A stretch of 64,000 nt of DNA from Streptomyces ardesiacus (GCF_003112575.1 NZ_BEWC01000008.1:186001-250000), one strand, 5' to 3'. Counted from the first letter of the stretch, positions 46,004 through 55,449 are shown. Made by a program: numbers and translations. Notes: generated by a model not told the origin, from the letters alone.

Positions 46004-46130
46004 GCCTCCATCTTGCCTGCCCCGGCGCGCGATGGGGGAATCGGCTGTCCAGGCGAAGATCACGAACGCTACCCTGGGTCGCCGACGCAGCAACAGCGGA
46101 TCCGGACAACTGCACAGCGGCACACGAGGA

Positions 46131-46943
46131 ATGGGGCGGGCAACGGCGATGATGGGACCAGCACACTCACTGTCGGGCGCCGCGGCGTGGCTCGGTGTCG
46201 GAGCGGCGACCGCCGCCGCGGGACACCCGATGCCCTGGCCGGTGCTGCTCGCCGGAGCGCTGATCTGCGCCGGGGCGGCGCTGGCTCCGGACCTCGACCA
46301 CAAGGCGGCCACCATCTCCCGGGCCTTCGGACCGGTCTCACAGGGGCTGTGCGAGATCGTCGACAAGCTGTCCGCCGCCGTCTACAAGGCCACCAGGAAG
46401 CGGGGCGACCCGCGCCGCTCCGGTGGACACCGCACGCTGACCCACACCTGGCTGTGGGCGGTCCTGATCGGCGGGGGAACCTCGGCGCTGGCGATCATCG
46501 GCGGTCGCTGGGCGGTCCTGGCGATCCTCTTCGTCCACATGGTGCTGGCCATCGAAGGCCTGCTCTGGCGGGCCACCCGCGGCTCCAGCAGCGACGTGCT
46601 GGTGTGGCTGCTGGCCGGGACCAGCGCGTGGATCATCGCCGGGATCCTGGACAAGCCGGACGGCGGCGCGGACTGGCTGTTCACCGCACCGGGTCAGGAG
46701 TACCTGTGGCTGGGGCTGCCGATCGTCCTCGGCGCGCTGGTGCACGACATCGGGGACGCGCTGACCGTCTCCGGCTGCCCGATACTCTGGCCGATACCGG
46801 TGGGCCGCAAGCGCTGGTACCCCATCGGCCCGCCGAAGGCGATGCGCTTCCGGGCGGGCAGCTGGGTCGAGCTGAAGGTGCTCATGCCGGCGTTCATGCT
46901 GCTCGGCGGGGTGGGCGGCGCGGCGGCGCTCAACTTCATCTGA
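46131..46943 (+). CDS. DUF457/YdjM-type membrane metal-dependent hydrolase
   Basis: A 270-residue inner-membrane protein (LexA-binding, YdjM-related family). Several hydrophobic segments surround the conserved LAPDLDHKAATISRAFG (Asp/His metal site, about residue 45) and the GGHRTLTHTWLWAVL His cluster (about 102), the hallmark of this putative metal-dependent hydrolase. A further ALVHDIGDALT motif lies near 210. ATG 46131 follows GAGGA closely; ATG 46149 is an alternative. It is divergent from the helicase; its own role is unknown. Confidence 0.85.
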   Translation: MGRATAMMGPAHSLSGAAAWLGVGAATAAAGHPMPWPVLLAGALICAGAALAPDLDHKAATISRAFGPVSQGLCEIVDKLSAAVYKATRKRGDPRRSGGHRTLTHTWLWAVLIGGGTSALAIIGGRWAVLAILFVHMVLAIEGLLWRATRGSSSDVLVWLLAGTSAWIIAGILDKPDGGADWLFTAPGQEYLWLGLPIVLGALVHDIGDALTVSGCPILWPIPVGRKRWYPIGPPKAMRFRAGSWVELKVLMPAFMLLGGVGGAAALNFI

Positions 46944-46972
46944 GCCGTCCGGGGGAGGCGGGCCCGGTCGGC

Positions 46973-47245
46973 TCAGCCGGCCTCTCCGGACCCCGGCCCC
47001 TCGCCCGCTCCGTAGCGCCGCTCGAAGCGCGCGACGCGTCCCTCCGAGTCCACCGTGCGGGCCTTGCCCGTGTAGAAGGGGTGGCTCTCCGAGGAGATCT
47101 CCACGTCCACCACCGGGTAGGTCTCGCCGTCGTCCCAGGCGATGGTCTGATCGCTGGTCGCGGTCGACCGGGTGAGGAACGCGTACCCGGCACTGCGGTC
47201 ACGGAAGACGACGGGCCGGTAGTCGGGGTGCTTGTCCTGCTGCAT
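46973..47245 (-). CDS. rpmE2: 50S ribosomal protein L31 type B
   Basis: A 90-residue L31 of the zinc-free type: [24 protein letters not shown], then [29 protein letters not shown]. The CxxC motif of type A L31 is absent. Type B paralogues are usually used under zinc limitation and repressed by Zur. No Zur-like palindrome is visible upstream of ATG 47245, so regulation may differ here. A short acidic tail ends the protein. Confidence 0.95.
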   Translation of the reverse strand: MQQDKHPDYRPVVFRDRSAGYAFLTRSTATSDQTIAWDDGETYPVVDVEISSESHPFYTGKARTVDSEGRVARFERRYGAGEGPGSGEAG

Positions 47246-47311
47246 GGCTGCTCCTCGTACGGTGGGGGTCATTGGGGCGACGGCACGGGCCTGTCGTCGC
47301 CCGGGGTGGCG

Positions 47312-47782
47312 TCAGCCCGGCAGGGAGTCCTCGTCGACCACGTGCACGGCGGCTTCCTCGGCGGAGGCGGCCGCGCCGTCGATTCCCACGTCCATGGCCA
47401 CGAGCGCCGGCTCCTCGTCCTCGTGCGCCCCTTCGTCGGGCGCCACGAGCCGGCCGGACCGGTCCGCGCCGACCTCGTCGTCCAGCAGCTCACCGTCGGT
47501 GCCGTCGGAGTCCCCGAGCCCGTCGCCGTCGGGCGCGATCTCGTCCGGGCGCTCCTCGGCGAGCCGCTCGTCCAGCGTCTCGCCGCGGCGGCGTTCCGCC
47601 GCCGTCACACCGGTGTGCTCCACCGCCCAGGGACGCTCGGGCGGGGACCAGCCCCGGTCGAGCGGATCGTCGACACCGTCCTCCTCGAGGGTGTCCTCGC
47701 CGTCGAGCAGGCCGGTGTCCTCCCGCTGCTCGGATCCGTCGGGCTGGTAGACGTCATCTCCCCATCCGTCGACGCTGTTCAC
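47312..47782 (-). CDS. DUF5709 family protein
   Basis: A 156-residue, very acidic, probably disordered protein, rich in Asp/Glu/Gly. Recognisable is the family pattern DVYQPDGSEQREDTGLLDGEDTLEEDGVDDPLDRGWSPPERPWA in outline, followed by ERRRGETLDERLAEE. It has no membrane segment. DUF5709 proteins are widespread in Streptomyces, function unknown. It precedes the L31 gene on the same strand (66 bp apart). Confidence 0.85.
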   Translation of the reverse strand: MNSVDGWGDDVYQPDGSEQREDTGLLDGEDTLEEDGVDDPLDRGWSPPERPWAVEHTGVTAAERRRGETLDERLAEERPDEIAPDGDGLGDSDGTDGELLDDEVGADRSGRLVAPDEGAHEDEEPALVAMDVGIDGAAASAEEAAVHVVDEDSLPG

Positions 47783-48253
47783 GGGTACCTCCAGGGGGTG
47801 GGGACCGGCCCCTTCTCACCGTGGACCGCGGCGGGCCGCCGCTGCACGGGGCACAGGAATCACCCGTCGCGGAACCGCAGGGTTCCGGGGCCTGCCTCGG
47901 GCCGGTGCCTGTTCCCAGCCTTCCACTCCCGTTCGGGACCGCGCAACGGCACGGACCCCGCCGGGGTACCGCCGGGTCCTCCCCCTCGGCCGTGCCGGAC
48001 CGGCAGTGCCGTGCCGGCCGGTCCGGCACCGATCACGCGCCAGGTCCCGGGACATCGCCTGGTCCCGCACCGGGGAACGACGCCTGGTCCCGGAGGGCGC
48101 CCCGGTCCGGCTTGTCCCGCGGCACCGTCACCCGCCCGGGCGGATGCGGGACGCGTCGGCCCGACCCGTCCCGCGCCCGGTCGCCACCGGCCGGGCGCGG
48201 GCCCCGTCACCCGGTCCGGGGCCGGCCCGTCCGCGCAGGCGTGCGCGACGCGG
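47783..48253. other. 470-bp stretch without gene
   Basis: GC-rich DNA between the DUF5709 start and the stop of the ABC exporter subunit. No convincing ORF, inverted repeat or promoter was found; the open frames are Arg/Pro/Gly-rich shadows. Confidence 0.6.
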
Positions 48254-50035
48254 CTACCCGTGCCAGGACCGCCACAGCGCCGCGTAGGCGCCGTCGGCCG
48301 CGACGAGTTCGTCGTGGCTGCCCAGCTCGCTGATCCGGCCGTCCTCGACCACGGCGATGACGTCCGCGTCGTGGGCGGTGTGAAGACGATGGGCGATCGC
48401 GATCACCGTGCGGCCGTCCAGGACACGGGCCAGGGACCGTTCGAGGTGGCGGGCGGCCCGCGGATCGAGCAGCGACGTGGCCTCGTCCAGCACCAGCGTG
48501 TGCGGATCGGCCAGTACCAGACGGGCCAGCGCGATCTGCTGGGCCTGCGCCGGAGTGAGCGCGAAGCCGCCCGAACCGACCTCGGTGTCCAGGCCCTCGT
48601 CGAGCCCTCGGGACCAGTCGTCCGCGTCGACGGCGCCCAGCGCCGCCCACAGCTCGGCGTCGGTGGCACCGGTCCTGGCGAGACGCAGGTTGTCCCGCAG
48701 GGAGCCCACGAAGACGTGGTGCTCCTGGTTGACCAGCGCGACGTGCGAGCGGACCCGCTCGGCGGACATCCGGGAGAGCTCCGCGCCGCCGAGCGTGATC
48801 CGGCCCTCACGCGGACCGTAGATGCCCGCCAGCAGCCTGCCCAGAGTGGACTTGCCGGCCCCCGAAGGACCGACGAGAGCCAGCCTGGTGCCGGGGGCGA
48901 CCTCCAGCGACACCTTGCGCAGGACGTCCACGCCCTCCAGGTACCCGAAGTGGACCCGGTCGGCCTGCACGTGCCGTCCGTCGGGGGACAGCGCGGCGTC
49001 TCCGGCCTCCGGCTCGATCTCCCGCACGCCCACCAGCCGGGCCAGCGACACCTGGGCCACCTGCAGCTCGTCGTACCAGCGCAGGATGATGCCGACCGGG
49101 TCGACGAGCATCTGCGCGATCAGGGCCGCAGTGGTGAGCTGACCGACCCCGATCCAGCCCTGGAGGACGAAAACACCGCCGATGAGCAGGACGGAGGCGA
49201 GCACGGTCACATGGGTGACGTTGATGACCGGGAAGAGCACCGACCGCAGCCAGAGCGTGTAGCGCTCCCAGGCCGTCCACTCCCTGATCCGGCGCTCCGA
49301 CAGTTCGATGCGGCGGGTGTCGAGGCGGTGGGACTCGACGGTGCGTCCGGCGTCCACCGTCTCGGCGAGCGCGGCGGCCACCGCGGCGTACCCGGCGGCC
49401 TCCGAGCGGTAGGCGGCGGGCGCCCTGCGGAAGTACCAGCGGCAGCCGATCACCAGCAGCGGCACCGCGATCAGCACCGCGGGCGCCAGCGGGGGCGCCG
49501 TGACCACCAGCCCGGCGAGCAGCAGCACCACCCAGACGGCGCCGATCGCGAGCTGCGGCACGGCCTCGCGCATGGCGTTGGCGAGCCGGTCGATGTCCGT
49601 GGTGATCCGGGAGAGCAGGTCGCCCGTGCCGGCCCGCTCCAGCACGCCGGGCGGCAGCCCGACCGACCGCACGAGAAAGTCCTCGCGCAGATCGGCCAGC
49701 ATCCGCTCGCCGAGCATGGCCCCCCGCAGCCGTACCTCGCGCACGAAGACGGCCTGCACGACGAGGGCCAGCACGAAGAGCGTGGCCGTGAGGCCGAGAC
49801 GCAGCTCGCGGGTGTCGTCCGAGACCCGTTCCACGAGCCCGCCCAGCAGATAGGGGCCCGCCATCGAGGCGATCACGGCGACGGTGTTCACGGTGACGAG
49901 GAAGAGGAAGGCCCGACGGTGCCGGCGCACCAGTTCTCCCACGTACGCGCGCACCGTCGGGCGGGCGCCGACGGGCAGGGTGCTCGCCGTCGTGGGAGCA
50001 GCCGGGTCGTAGGACGGGGGCGCGACGCCGATCAT
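48254..50035 (-). CDS. ABC exporter half-transporter B (intact Walker A, degenerate signature)
   Basis: A 593-residue ABC half-exporter: six-helix membrane domain (about 35-320) fused to a nucleotide-binding domain. Walker A VGPSGAGKSTLG (about residue 390), Q-loop NQEHHVFVG, Walker B LVLDEATSLLD and H-loop IAIAHRL are intact, but the signature is LTPAQAQQIALAR in place of LSGGQ. Its start overlaps the partner's stop (ATGA). Together they form a heterodimer in which this subunit supplies the ATP-binding side of the working site. The substrate is unknown; exporters of this type move drugs, lipids or peptides. Confidence 0.92.
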   Translation of the reverse strand: MIGVAPPSYDPAAPTTASTLPVGARPTVRAYVGELVRRHRRAFLFLVTVNTVAVIASMAGPYLLGGLVERVSDDTRELRLGLTATLFVLALVVQAVFVREVRLRGAMLGERMLADLREDFLVRSVGLPPGVLERAGTGDLLSRITTDIDRLANAMREAVPQLAIGAVWVVLLLAGLVVTAPPLAPAVLIAVPLLVIGCRWYFRRAPAAYRSEAAGYAAVAAALAETVDAGRTVESHRLDTRRIELSERRIREWTAWERYTLWLRSVLFPVINVTHVTVLASVLLIGGVFVLQGWIGVGQLTTAALIAQMLVDPVGIILRWYDELQVAQVSLARLVGVREIEPEAGDAALSPDGRHVQADRVHFGYLEGVDVLRKVSLEVAPGTRLALVGPSGAGKSTLGRLLAGIYGPREGRITLGGAELSRMSAERVRSHVALVNQEHHVFVGSLRDNLRLARTGATDAELWAALGAVDADDWSRGLDEGLDTEVGSGGFALTPAQAQQIALARLVLADPHTLVLDEATSLLDPRAARHLERSLARVLDGRTVIAIAHRLHTAHDADVIAVVEDGRISELGSHDELVAADGAYAALWRSWHG

Positions 50036-51909
50036 GCCGTTTCCTCGATCTCTTCCAGTCGGTGCAGTACGTCGTCGTCGCTCAGGGCGTCGTCACGGTC
50101 GTCTCCGCGACCGTCGTCGGTGAGGGGCTTCGCCGGCCCTGTCCCGGCCGGTACGCCGTCGCCGTGCGCCGCGGTCTCCTCCTCGGTCTCACGGGTCACC
50201 ACCGCCCGGTACCGGGGCTCGGTGTGCACCAGTTCCCGGTGGGAGCCGACCGCCACGACCTCGCCCTCGTGCAGGAAGACGATCCGGTCCGCGCGGTCCA
50301 GCAGCAAGGGGGACGAGGTGAACACCACCGTGGTGCGCCCCGCCCGCAGCGTCCGCACGCCTTCCGCGATCCGTGCCTCGGTGTGCGAGTCCACGGCCGA
50401 GGTCGGTTCGTCCAGGACCAGCGCCTCCGGGTCCGTGATCAGGGACCGGGCCAGTGCCAGCCGCTGGCGCTGCCCACCCGACAGCGACCGGCCCCGCTCG
50501 GTGATCCGGGCGTCCATCGGGTCGTCGGAGTCCAGTGAGCCCTGCGCGAGCGCCGCCAGGACGTCACCGCACTGCGCGGCGGCCAGTGCCTCCTCCGCGC
50601 CGACGGCACCGGACGCGGGCACGTCCAGCAGTTCCCGGAGCGTGCCGGAGAGCAGGACCGGGTCCTTGTCCTGGACCAGAACGGCGGTGCGCGCGGACTT
50701 CAGCGGCAGCTCGTCCAGCGGCACCCCGCCCAGCAGGGCCGACGCGCCCTTCTCCGAAGGGTGCCCGCCGAGCCGTTCCGCCAGCCGTCCGGCCGCGTCG
50801 GGGTCACCGCACACGACGGCGGTGAACCGGCCCGCCGGAGCCAGCAGACCGGTGGCCGGGTCGTACAGGTCCCCGGTGGGGATCTCGGCGGCGCGCGAAC
50901 CCGCGGTGTCCGTGGCGCGCTCCAGGGACAGCACCCGTGCGGCCCGCTTGGCCGAGGGCCGGGAGAAGGAGTACGCCATGGCGATCTCCTCGAAGTGGCG
51001 CAGGGGGTAGGTGAGGATCATGACGGAGCTGTAGACGGCGACGAGTTCGCCGACCTCGATGCGGCCCTCGCGGGCCAGGTGGACGCCGTGCCAGACCACC
51101 GCGATCAGCAGCAGTCCCGGCAGCAGTACCTGGACGGCGGAGATCAGGGCCCACATGCGGGCGCTGCGCACGGCCGCGTGGCGCACCTCCTGGGAGGCGC
51201 TGCGGTAGCGGTCGAGGAAGAGTTCCTCGCCGCCGATGCCGCGCAGCACGCGCAGTCCGGCGACGGTGTCGGAGGCGAGTTCGGTGGCACGGCCGGCCTT
51301 GTCGCGCTGGACGTCGGCCCGCCGGGTGGCGCGCGGCAGCAACGGCAGGACCGCGAGGGCCAGCACCGGCAGGCCCACCAGCACGACGACGCCGAGCGCC
51401 GGCTGGTAGACGACCAGGGCCACGCAGACCAGCACGATGGTGAGAGCGGCCGCGGTGAAGCGGGAGACGGCCTCCACGAACCAGCCGATCTTCTCGACGT
51501 CGCCGGTGGACACGGCCACGACCTCGCCGGCGGCGACCCGGCGGGTCAGCGCCGAGCCCAGCAAGGCGGTCTTGCGGGCCAGGAGTTGCTGGACGCGGGC
51601 CGCTGCGGTGATCCAGTTGGTGATGGCGGAGCGGTGCAGGAAGGTGTCACCGATCGCGTTGCCGGCGCAGCAGAGCACCATGAGACCGCCCGCGACGGCG
51701 AGCCGGGTGCCGGAGTGGTCGACCACGGCCTGGATGGCGAGGCCGACGCAGAAGGGCAGGGCGGAGACGGAGGCGAAGTGCAGCAGGCCCCAGGCCAGTG
51801 ACTTGAGTTGGCCACCGAGCTGGTTGCGGAACAGCCACCACAGGAATCGGGGGCCCGAGCGTGCGTCCGGCACGCCCGGGTCGGGATACGGAAGGTCTTG
51901 GATCTGCAT
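50032..51909 (-). CDS. ABC exporter half-transporter A (degenerate Walker A, intact signature)
   Basis: A 625-residue half-exporter with six membrane helices and a C-terminal nucleotide domain. The Walker A region reads VVCGDPDAAGRLAERL, with no GKS/T, and the H-loop His is lost (VVFTSSPLLLD). The signature RSLSGGQRQRLALAR and Walker B LVLDEPTSAVD are intact. A 45-residue acidic tail ends the protein. Upstream partner of the gene at 48254; the pair forms one competent and one degenerate ATP site. ATG 51909 has no strong ribosome site visible. Confidence 0.92.
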   Translation of the reverse strand: MQIQDLPYPDPGVPDARSGPRFLWWLFRNQLGGQLKSLAWGLLHFASVSALPFCVGLAIQAVVDHSGTRLAVAGGLMVLCCAGNAIGDTFLHRSAITNWITAAARVQQLLARKTALLGSALTRRVAAGEVVAVSTGDVEKIGWFVEAVSRFTAAALTIVLVCVALVVYQPALGVVVLVGLPVLALAVLPLLPRATRRADVQRDKAGRATELASDTVAGLRVLRGIGGEELFLDRYRSASQEVRHAAVRSARMWALISAVQVLLPGLLLIAVVWHGVHLAREGRIEVGELVAVYSSVMILTYPLRHFEEIAMAYSFSRPSAKRAARVLSLERATDTAGSRAAEIPTGDLYDPATGLLAPAGRFTAVVCGDPDAAGRLAERLGGHPSEKGASALLGGVPLDELPLKSARTAVLVQDKDPVLLSGTLRELLDVPASGAVGAEEALAAAQCGDVLAALAQGSLDSDDPMDARITERGRSLSGGQRQRLALARSLITDPEALVLDEPTSAVDSHTEARIAEGVRTLRAGRTTVVFTSSPLLLDRADRIVFLHEGEVVAVGSHRELVHTEPRYRAVVTRETEEETAAHGDGVPAGTGPAKPLTDDGRGDDRDDALSDDDVLHRLEEIEETA

Positions 51910-52057
51910 GACGTCCCAGTGGCTCGTGTCAGGAGGTGCCGCTGCCAGGCGGCGAAAAGAGGCTGCAAACCGTGACAGGTTCGCGTCGCCACCTGCCCAA
52001 AATCAAGCGGTTTTCAGCAGTGCGGCACGAATCCGGCTGTGGTCCGCGGCACGTAGT

Positions 52058-52128
52058 CCCCACCCGCCCGCGGCGCCCCGCCCCACCCGCCCGAGCTGCC
52101 CCGCCCCCACCCGCCCGAGCCGCCCCAC
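52058..52128. repeat. About three imperfect 24-bp tandem repeats
   Basis: The unit CCCCACCCGCCCGAGCTGCC plus about 4 bp occurs at 52058, 52081 and 52105 with few mismatches, followed by related CGAGCCGCCCCA blocks. It lies upstream of the L,D-transpeptidase-like gene, after the ABC exporter promoter region; no gene is open there convincingly. Confidence 0.75.
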
Positions 52129-52210
52129 GCGCGTTCGTCCGAGCCGCCCCAGCCGCGTTCGGCCGTCGGGGTCCTGACGGCATGTCCGCAGCGAGTGCGA
52201 CCATGGACGG

Positions 52211-52969
52211 ATGGCGAGTGGTGGCGTACGGCGTACGGCGGTCGCGATGGCGGCCCTCGGATCCCTGGTGACGGTGGCGGCGCTGTCCGCCTGCGGCGGC
52301 CCGTCGGGGCAGGGTGCGGGTACGGGGGCGAGTGCACCGCCCGGCGGGGCGGGCCCTGGCACCGCGTCGCCGGACACGGCCACCGTGCCCGGCGTCGGCG
52401 ACCGGCTCCAGCGACGCATCCCCGCCGACTCGCGCCAGGTCGTCGCGGTGTACGGCGACGGCAGGGATTCCGCCGACTCCACGGCCGTGCTGTACACGAA
52501 GCAGGGCACCACCTGGCACCGCGCCCGCAGTTGGAAGGCACACAACGGCACGAAGGGCTGGACGACCGACCACCACGAGGACGACAAGCGCAGCCCCGTC
52601 GGCGTGTTCACGCTCAGCGACGCGGGCGGTGTGCTCCCGGACCCGGATCCGGCGCCCGGCACCGGGCTGCCGTACAGCCGCTCCGCGAGCTTCGCGGCGC
52701 CGCACTGGTGGGCGAAGCCGTACTGGCACGACTTCGACTACGTCATCGCCATCGACTACAACCGCGTCAAGGGCACCCCGCCGAACGACCCGACCCGGCC
52801 CGAGGGTTCGTCCAAGGGCGGTTCGATCTGGCTCCACCTGGACCACGGCAGCGGTACGTCGGCCTGCGTCAGCCTGCCCAAGCCGGCGATGGAATACCTG
52901 CTGCGCACGCTCGACCCGGACCTGCACCCCGTGGTCGTCATGGGGGACAGGGCACACCTGGAGGCCTGA
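52211..52969 (+). CDS. Lipoprotein with L,D-transpeptidase (YkuD-like) fold
   Basis: A 252-residue exported protein. A signal peptide ending in the lipobox-like LSAC (about residues 26-29) suggests lipid anchoring; a Gly/Pro/Ala linker follows. The catalytic region shows DKRSPVGVFTLSDA, FDYVIAIDYNRV and GGSIWLHLDHGSGTSACVSLP, matching YkuD His/Cys order (HxxxxxxxxxCVS). Such enzymes make 3-3 crosslinks in peptidoglycan or attach proteins, outside the cell. ATG 52211 is chosen as it gives the signal peptide. Confidence 0.85.
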   Translation: MASGGVRRTAVAMAALGSLVTVAALSACGGPSGQGAGTGASAPPGGAGPGTASPDTATVPGVGDRLQRRIPADSRQVVAVYGDGRDSADSTAVLYTKQGTTWHRARSWKAHNGTKGWTTDHHEDDKRSPVGVFTLSDAGGVLPDPDPAPGTGLPYSRSASFAAPHWWAKPYWHDFDYVIAIDYNRVKGTPPNDPTRPEGSSKGGSIWLHLDHGSGTSACVSLPKPAMEYLLRTLDPDLHPVVVMGDRAHLEA

Positions 52970-52992
52970 GAGCGGGCCCCCAGGCTTCCGGG

Positions 52993-53457
52993 TCAGGCCG
53001 TGTGGTGGTGGTCCCGGCCGCTGTCGGGCCCGTCGACCAGCGTGTCCAGCAGCCCGCCCAGCACCGCCCGCTGCTCGTCGGCCAGCGGGGCGAGGATCTC
53101 CTCGGCGGCGGAGCGGCGTGCGGCGCGCAGTTCCCTGAGGGCCTCGTGTCCGTCGTCGGTCAGCTCGATCCGGATGACGCGGCGGTTGGCGGGGTCGGGG
53201 ACGCGGCGGACCTTCCCGGCCGCCTCCAGCCCGTCGACCAGTGTCGTCACCGCCCGCGGCACGACCTCCAGGCGTTCGGCGAGGTCGGCCATGCGCGGGG
53301 GTGAGCCGTAGTGCGCCAGCGTGCGCAGCAGTCGGGACTGGGCCGGGGTGATGCCGAGGTCGCGGTGCTCGAGATGGCGTTTCTGGATGCGGTGCACCCT
53401 GCGGGTGAGCCGCAGCAGTTGTTCGGCGAGCAGGCCGTCGGGATCGGGGGCGGTCAT
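52993..53457 (-). CDS. MarR-family regulator
   Basis: A 154-residue MarR protein: dimer helix at the N-terminus, winged helix with ITPAQSRLLRTLAHYGSPPRMADLAERLEVVPRAVTTLVDGLEAAGKV, wing RVPDPANRRVIRIELTDDG, and C-terminal dimer helices ending His-rich (RDHHHTA). It is divergent from the ABC exporter at 53604, with an inverted repeat (53482-53506) between; likely represses the exporter in the absence of a toxic compound. Confidence 0.92.
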   Translation of the reverse strand: MTAPDPDGLLAEQLLRLTRRVHRIQKRHLEHRDLGITPAQSRLLRTLAHYGSPPRMADLAERLEVVPRAVTTLVDGLEAAGKVRRVPDPANRRVIRIELTDDGHEALRELRAARRSAAEEILAPLADEQRAVLGGLLDTLVDGPDSGRDHHHTA

Positions 53458-53481
53458 ACGGGAACAATAACAGGATGATGT

Positions 53482-53506
53482 TCATTGTGAGTATAGGTAA
53501 CAATGA
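53482..53506. promoter_or_regulatory. MarR-type inverted repeat
   Basis: TCATTGT (53482-53488) and ACAATGA (53500-53506) form perfect 7-bp arms around an 11-bp spacer in an AT-rich stretch. It lies 25 bp from the MarR start and about 100 bp from the exporter start, placed to control both divergent promoters. Confidence 0.7.
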
Positions 53507-53603
53507 CCTATGATCCGTAAGGTCCGCGAACGTCTGCGGCCGGCCACGTGAGCCTGCCGTCCCGGGCTTCGCGCGACTCCCCTCGCCGCCTCCGAAGGAG
53601 CCC

Positions 53604-55406
53604 ATGCACCCCGATCGCGAATCCGCCTGGACCGCACCGGCCGACGCCAAGGAACAGCCCCGGCAGGTGCGCCGCATCCTCAAGCTGTTCCGCCCCTACC
53701 GCGGCCGCCTCGCAGTCGTCGGCCTGCTGGTCGGCGCCGCGTCCCTGGTGTCGGTCGCCACGCCCTTCCTGCTCAGGGAGATCCTCGACGTCGCCATCCC
53801 CGAGGGGCGCACGGGCCTGCTGAGCCTGCTCGCCCTCGGCATGATCTTCGGTGCCGTCCTCACCAGTGTCTTCGGCGTGCTGCAGACCCTGATCTCCACC
53901 ACCGTGGGCCAGCGCGTCATGCACGACCTGCGCACCGCCGTCTACGGCCGGCTGCAGCAGATGTCCCTCGCCTTCTTCACCCGCACCCGCACCGGCGAGG
54001 TCCAGTCCCGCATCGCCAACGACATCGGCGGCATGCAGGCCACCGTCACCTCCACGGCGACCTCCCTGGTCTCCAACCTCACCAGCGTGGTCGCCACGAT
54101 CGTCGCGATGGTCGTCCTCGACTGGCGCCTGACGGTGGTCTCGCTGCTCCTGCTCCCGGTGTTCGTGTGGATCAGCCGCCGCGTCGGCAGGGAACGCAGG
54201 AAGATCACCACCCGGCGCCAGAAGCAGATGGCCGCGATGGCCGCCACGGTCACCGAGTCGCTCTCCGTCAGCGGCATCCTGCTCGGCCGCACCATGGGCC
54301 GCTCCGACTCCCTCACCCGCGCCTTCGCGGACGAGTCCGAGAGCCTGGTCGACCTGGAAGTGAAGTCGAACATGGCGGGCCGCTGGCGGATGGCCGTCAT
54401 CACGATCGTGATGGCAGCCATGCCGGCCGTCATCTACTGGACCGCGGGCATCGCCCTGAGCCTCGGCGGGCCGGGCGTCTCCCTCGGCACGATCGTCGCC
54501 TTCGTCTCGCTCCAGCAGGGGCTGTTCCGCCCGACCGTGAGCCTGCTGTCGACCGGCGTGCAGATCCAGACCTCGCTCGCCCTCTTCCAGCGCATCTTCG
54601 AGTACCTCGACCTGCCGGTCGACATCACCGAGCGCCAGGACCCCGTCCACCTCGACCACGTCAAGGGCGAGGTCCGCTTCGAGAACGTCCGGTTCGGCTA
54701 CGACGGCAAGGGCGGTCCGGTGCTCGACGGCATCGACATCACCGTCCCCGCGGGCAGCAGCCTCGCCGTCGTCGGACCCACCGGCGCCGGCAAGTCCACG
54801 CTCGGTCACCTCGTTCCCCGGCTGTACGACGTGACGGGCGGCCGGGTCACCCTCGACGGGGTCGATGTGCGCGACCTCGACTTCGACACCCTCGCCCGTG
54901 CGGTCGGCGTCGTCTCGCAGGAGACGTACCTCTTCCACGCCTCCGTCGCCGAGAACCTGCGCTTCGCCAAGCCGGACGCCACCGACGCGGAGCTGGAGGC
55001 GGCGGCGCGGGCGGCCCAGATCCACGACCACATCGCCGCCCTGCCCGACGGCTACGACACCGTGGTCGGTGAGCGCGGCCACCGGTTCTCCGGAGGCGAG
55101 AAGCAGCGCCTGGCGATCGCCCGTACCATCCTGCGCGACCCGCCCGTCCTCGTCCTCGACGAGGCGACCAGTGCCCTGGACACCCGCACCGAGGCCGCGG
55201 TGCAGGGCGCCATCGACGCCCTGTCCGCCAACCGCACCACGATCACCATCGCCCACCGTCTGTCCACCGTCCGTGACGCCGACCTGATCGTGGTCCTCGA
55301 CTCCGGGCGCCTGGCCGAACAGGGAACGCACGAGACGCTGCTGGCACAGGACGGGAGGTACGCCGCGTTGGTCCGCCGGGACGCCCGACTGGAGCCGGCA
55401 AGATGA
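53604..55406 (+). CDS. ABC exporter (homodimeric type)
   Basis: A 600-residue full half-transporter with six membrane helices (about 30-310) and one nucleotide domain: Walker A VGPTGAGKSTLGH (about 393), Q-loop VSQETYLFH, signature HRFSGGEKQRLAIAR, Walker B LVLDEATSALD and H-loop IAHRLST all canonical. It probably works as a homodimer exporting a drug or lipid. Divergent from the MarR gene and likely its target. ATG 53604 follows GAAGGAG. Confidence 0.93.
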   Translation: MHPDRESAWTAPADAKEQPRQVRRILKLFRPYRGRLAVVGLLVGAASLVSVATPFLLREILDVAIPEGRTGLLSLLALGMIFGAVLTSVFGVLQTLISTTVGQRVMHDLRTAVYGRLQQMSLAFFTRTRTGEVQSRIANDIGGMQATVTSTATSLVSNLTSVVATIVAMVVLDWRLTVVSLLLLPVFVWISRRVGRERRKITTRRQKQMAAMAATVTESLSVSGILLGRTMGRSDSLTRAFADESESLVDLEVKSNMAGRWRMAVITIVMAAMPAVIYWTAGIALSLGGPGVSLGTIVAFVSLQQGLFRPTVSLLSTGVQIQTSLALFQRIFEYLDLPVDITERQDPVHLDHVKGEVRFENVRFGYDGKGGPVLDGIDITVPAGSSLAVVGPTGAGKSTLGHLVPRLYDVTGGRVTLDGVDVRDLDFDTLARAVGVVSQETYLFHASVAENLRFAKPDATDAELEAAARAAQIHDHIAALPDGYDTVVGERGHRFSGGEKQRLAIARTILRDPPVLVLDEATSALDTRTEAAVQGAIDALSANRTTITIAHRLSTVRDADLIVVLDSGRLAEQGTHETLLAQDGRYAALVRRDARLEPAR

Positions 55407-55449
55407 AGATATGCCGGGTTTAGGTGCATATGGGGGTTACCGTGCCCCC

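Noticed and set aside
43157-51010. Very long plus-strand open frame (2617 codons)
   Set aside because: It is antisense to thioesterase, helicase, L31 and the ABC exporter, has no recognisable domain and is rich in Arg/Gly/Val as expected from the GC skew of codon positions.
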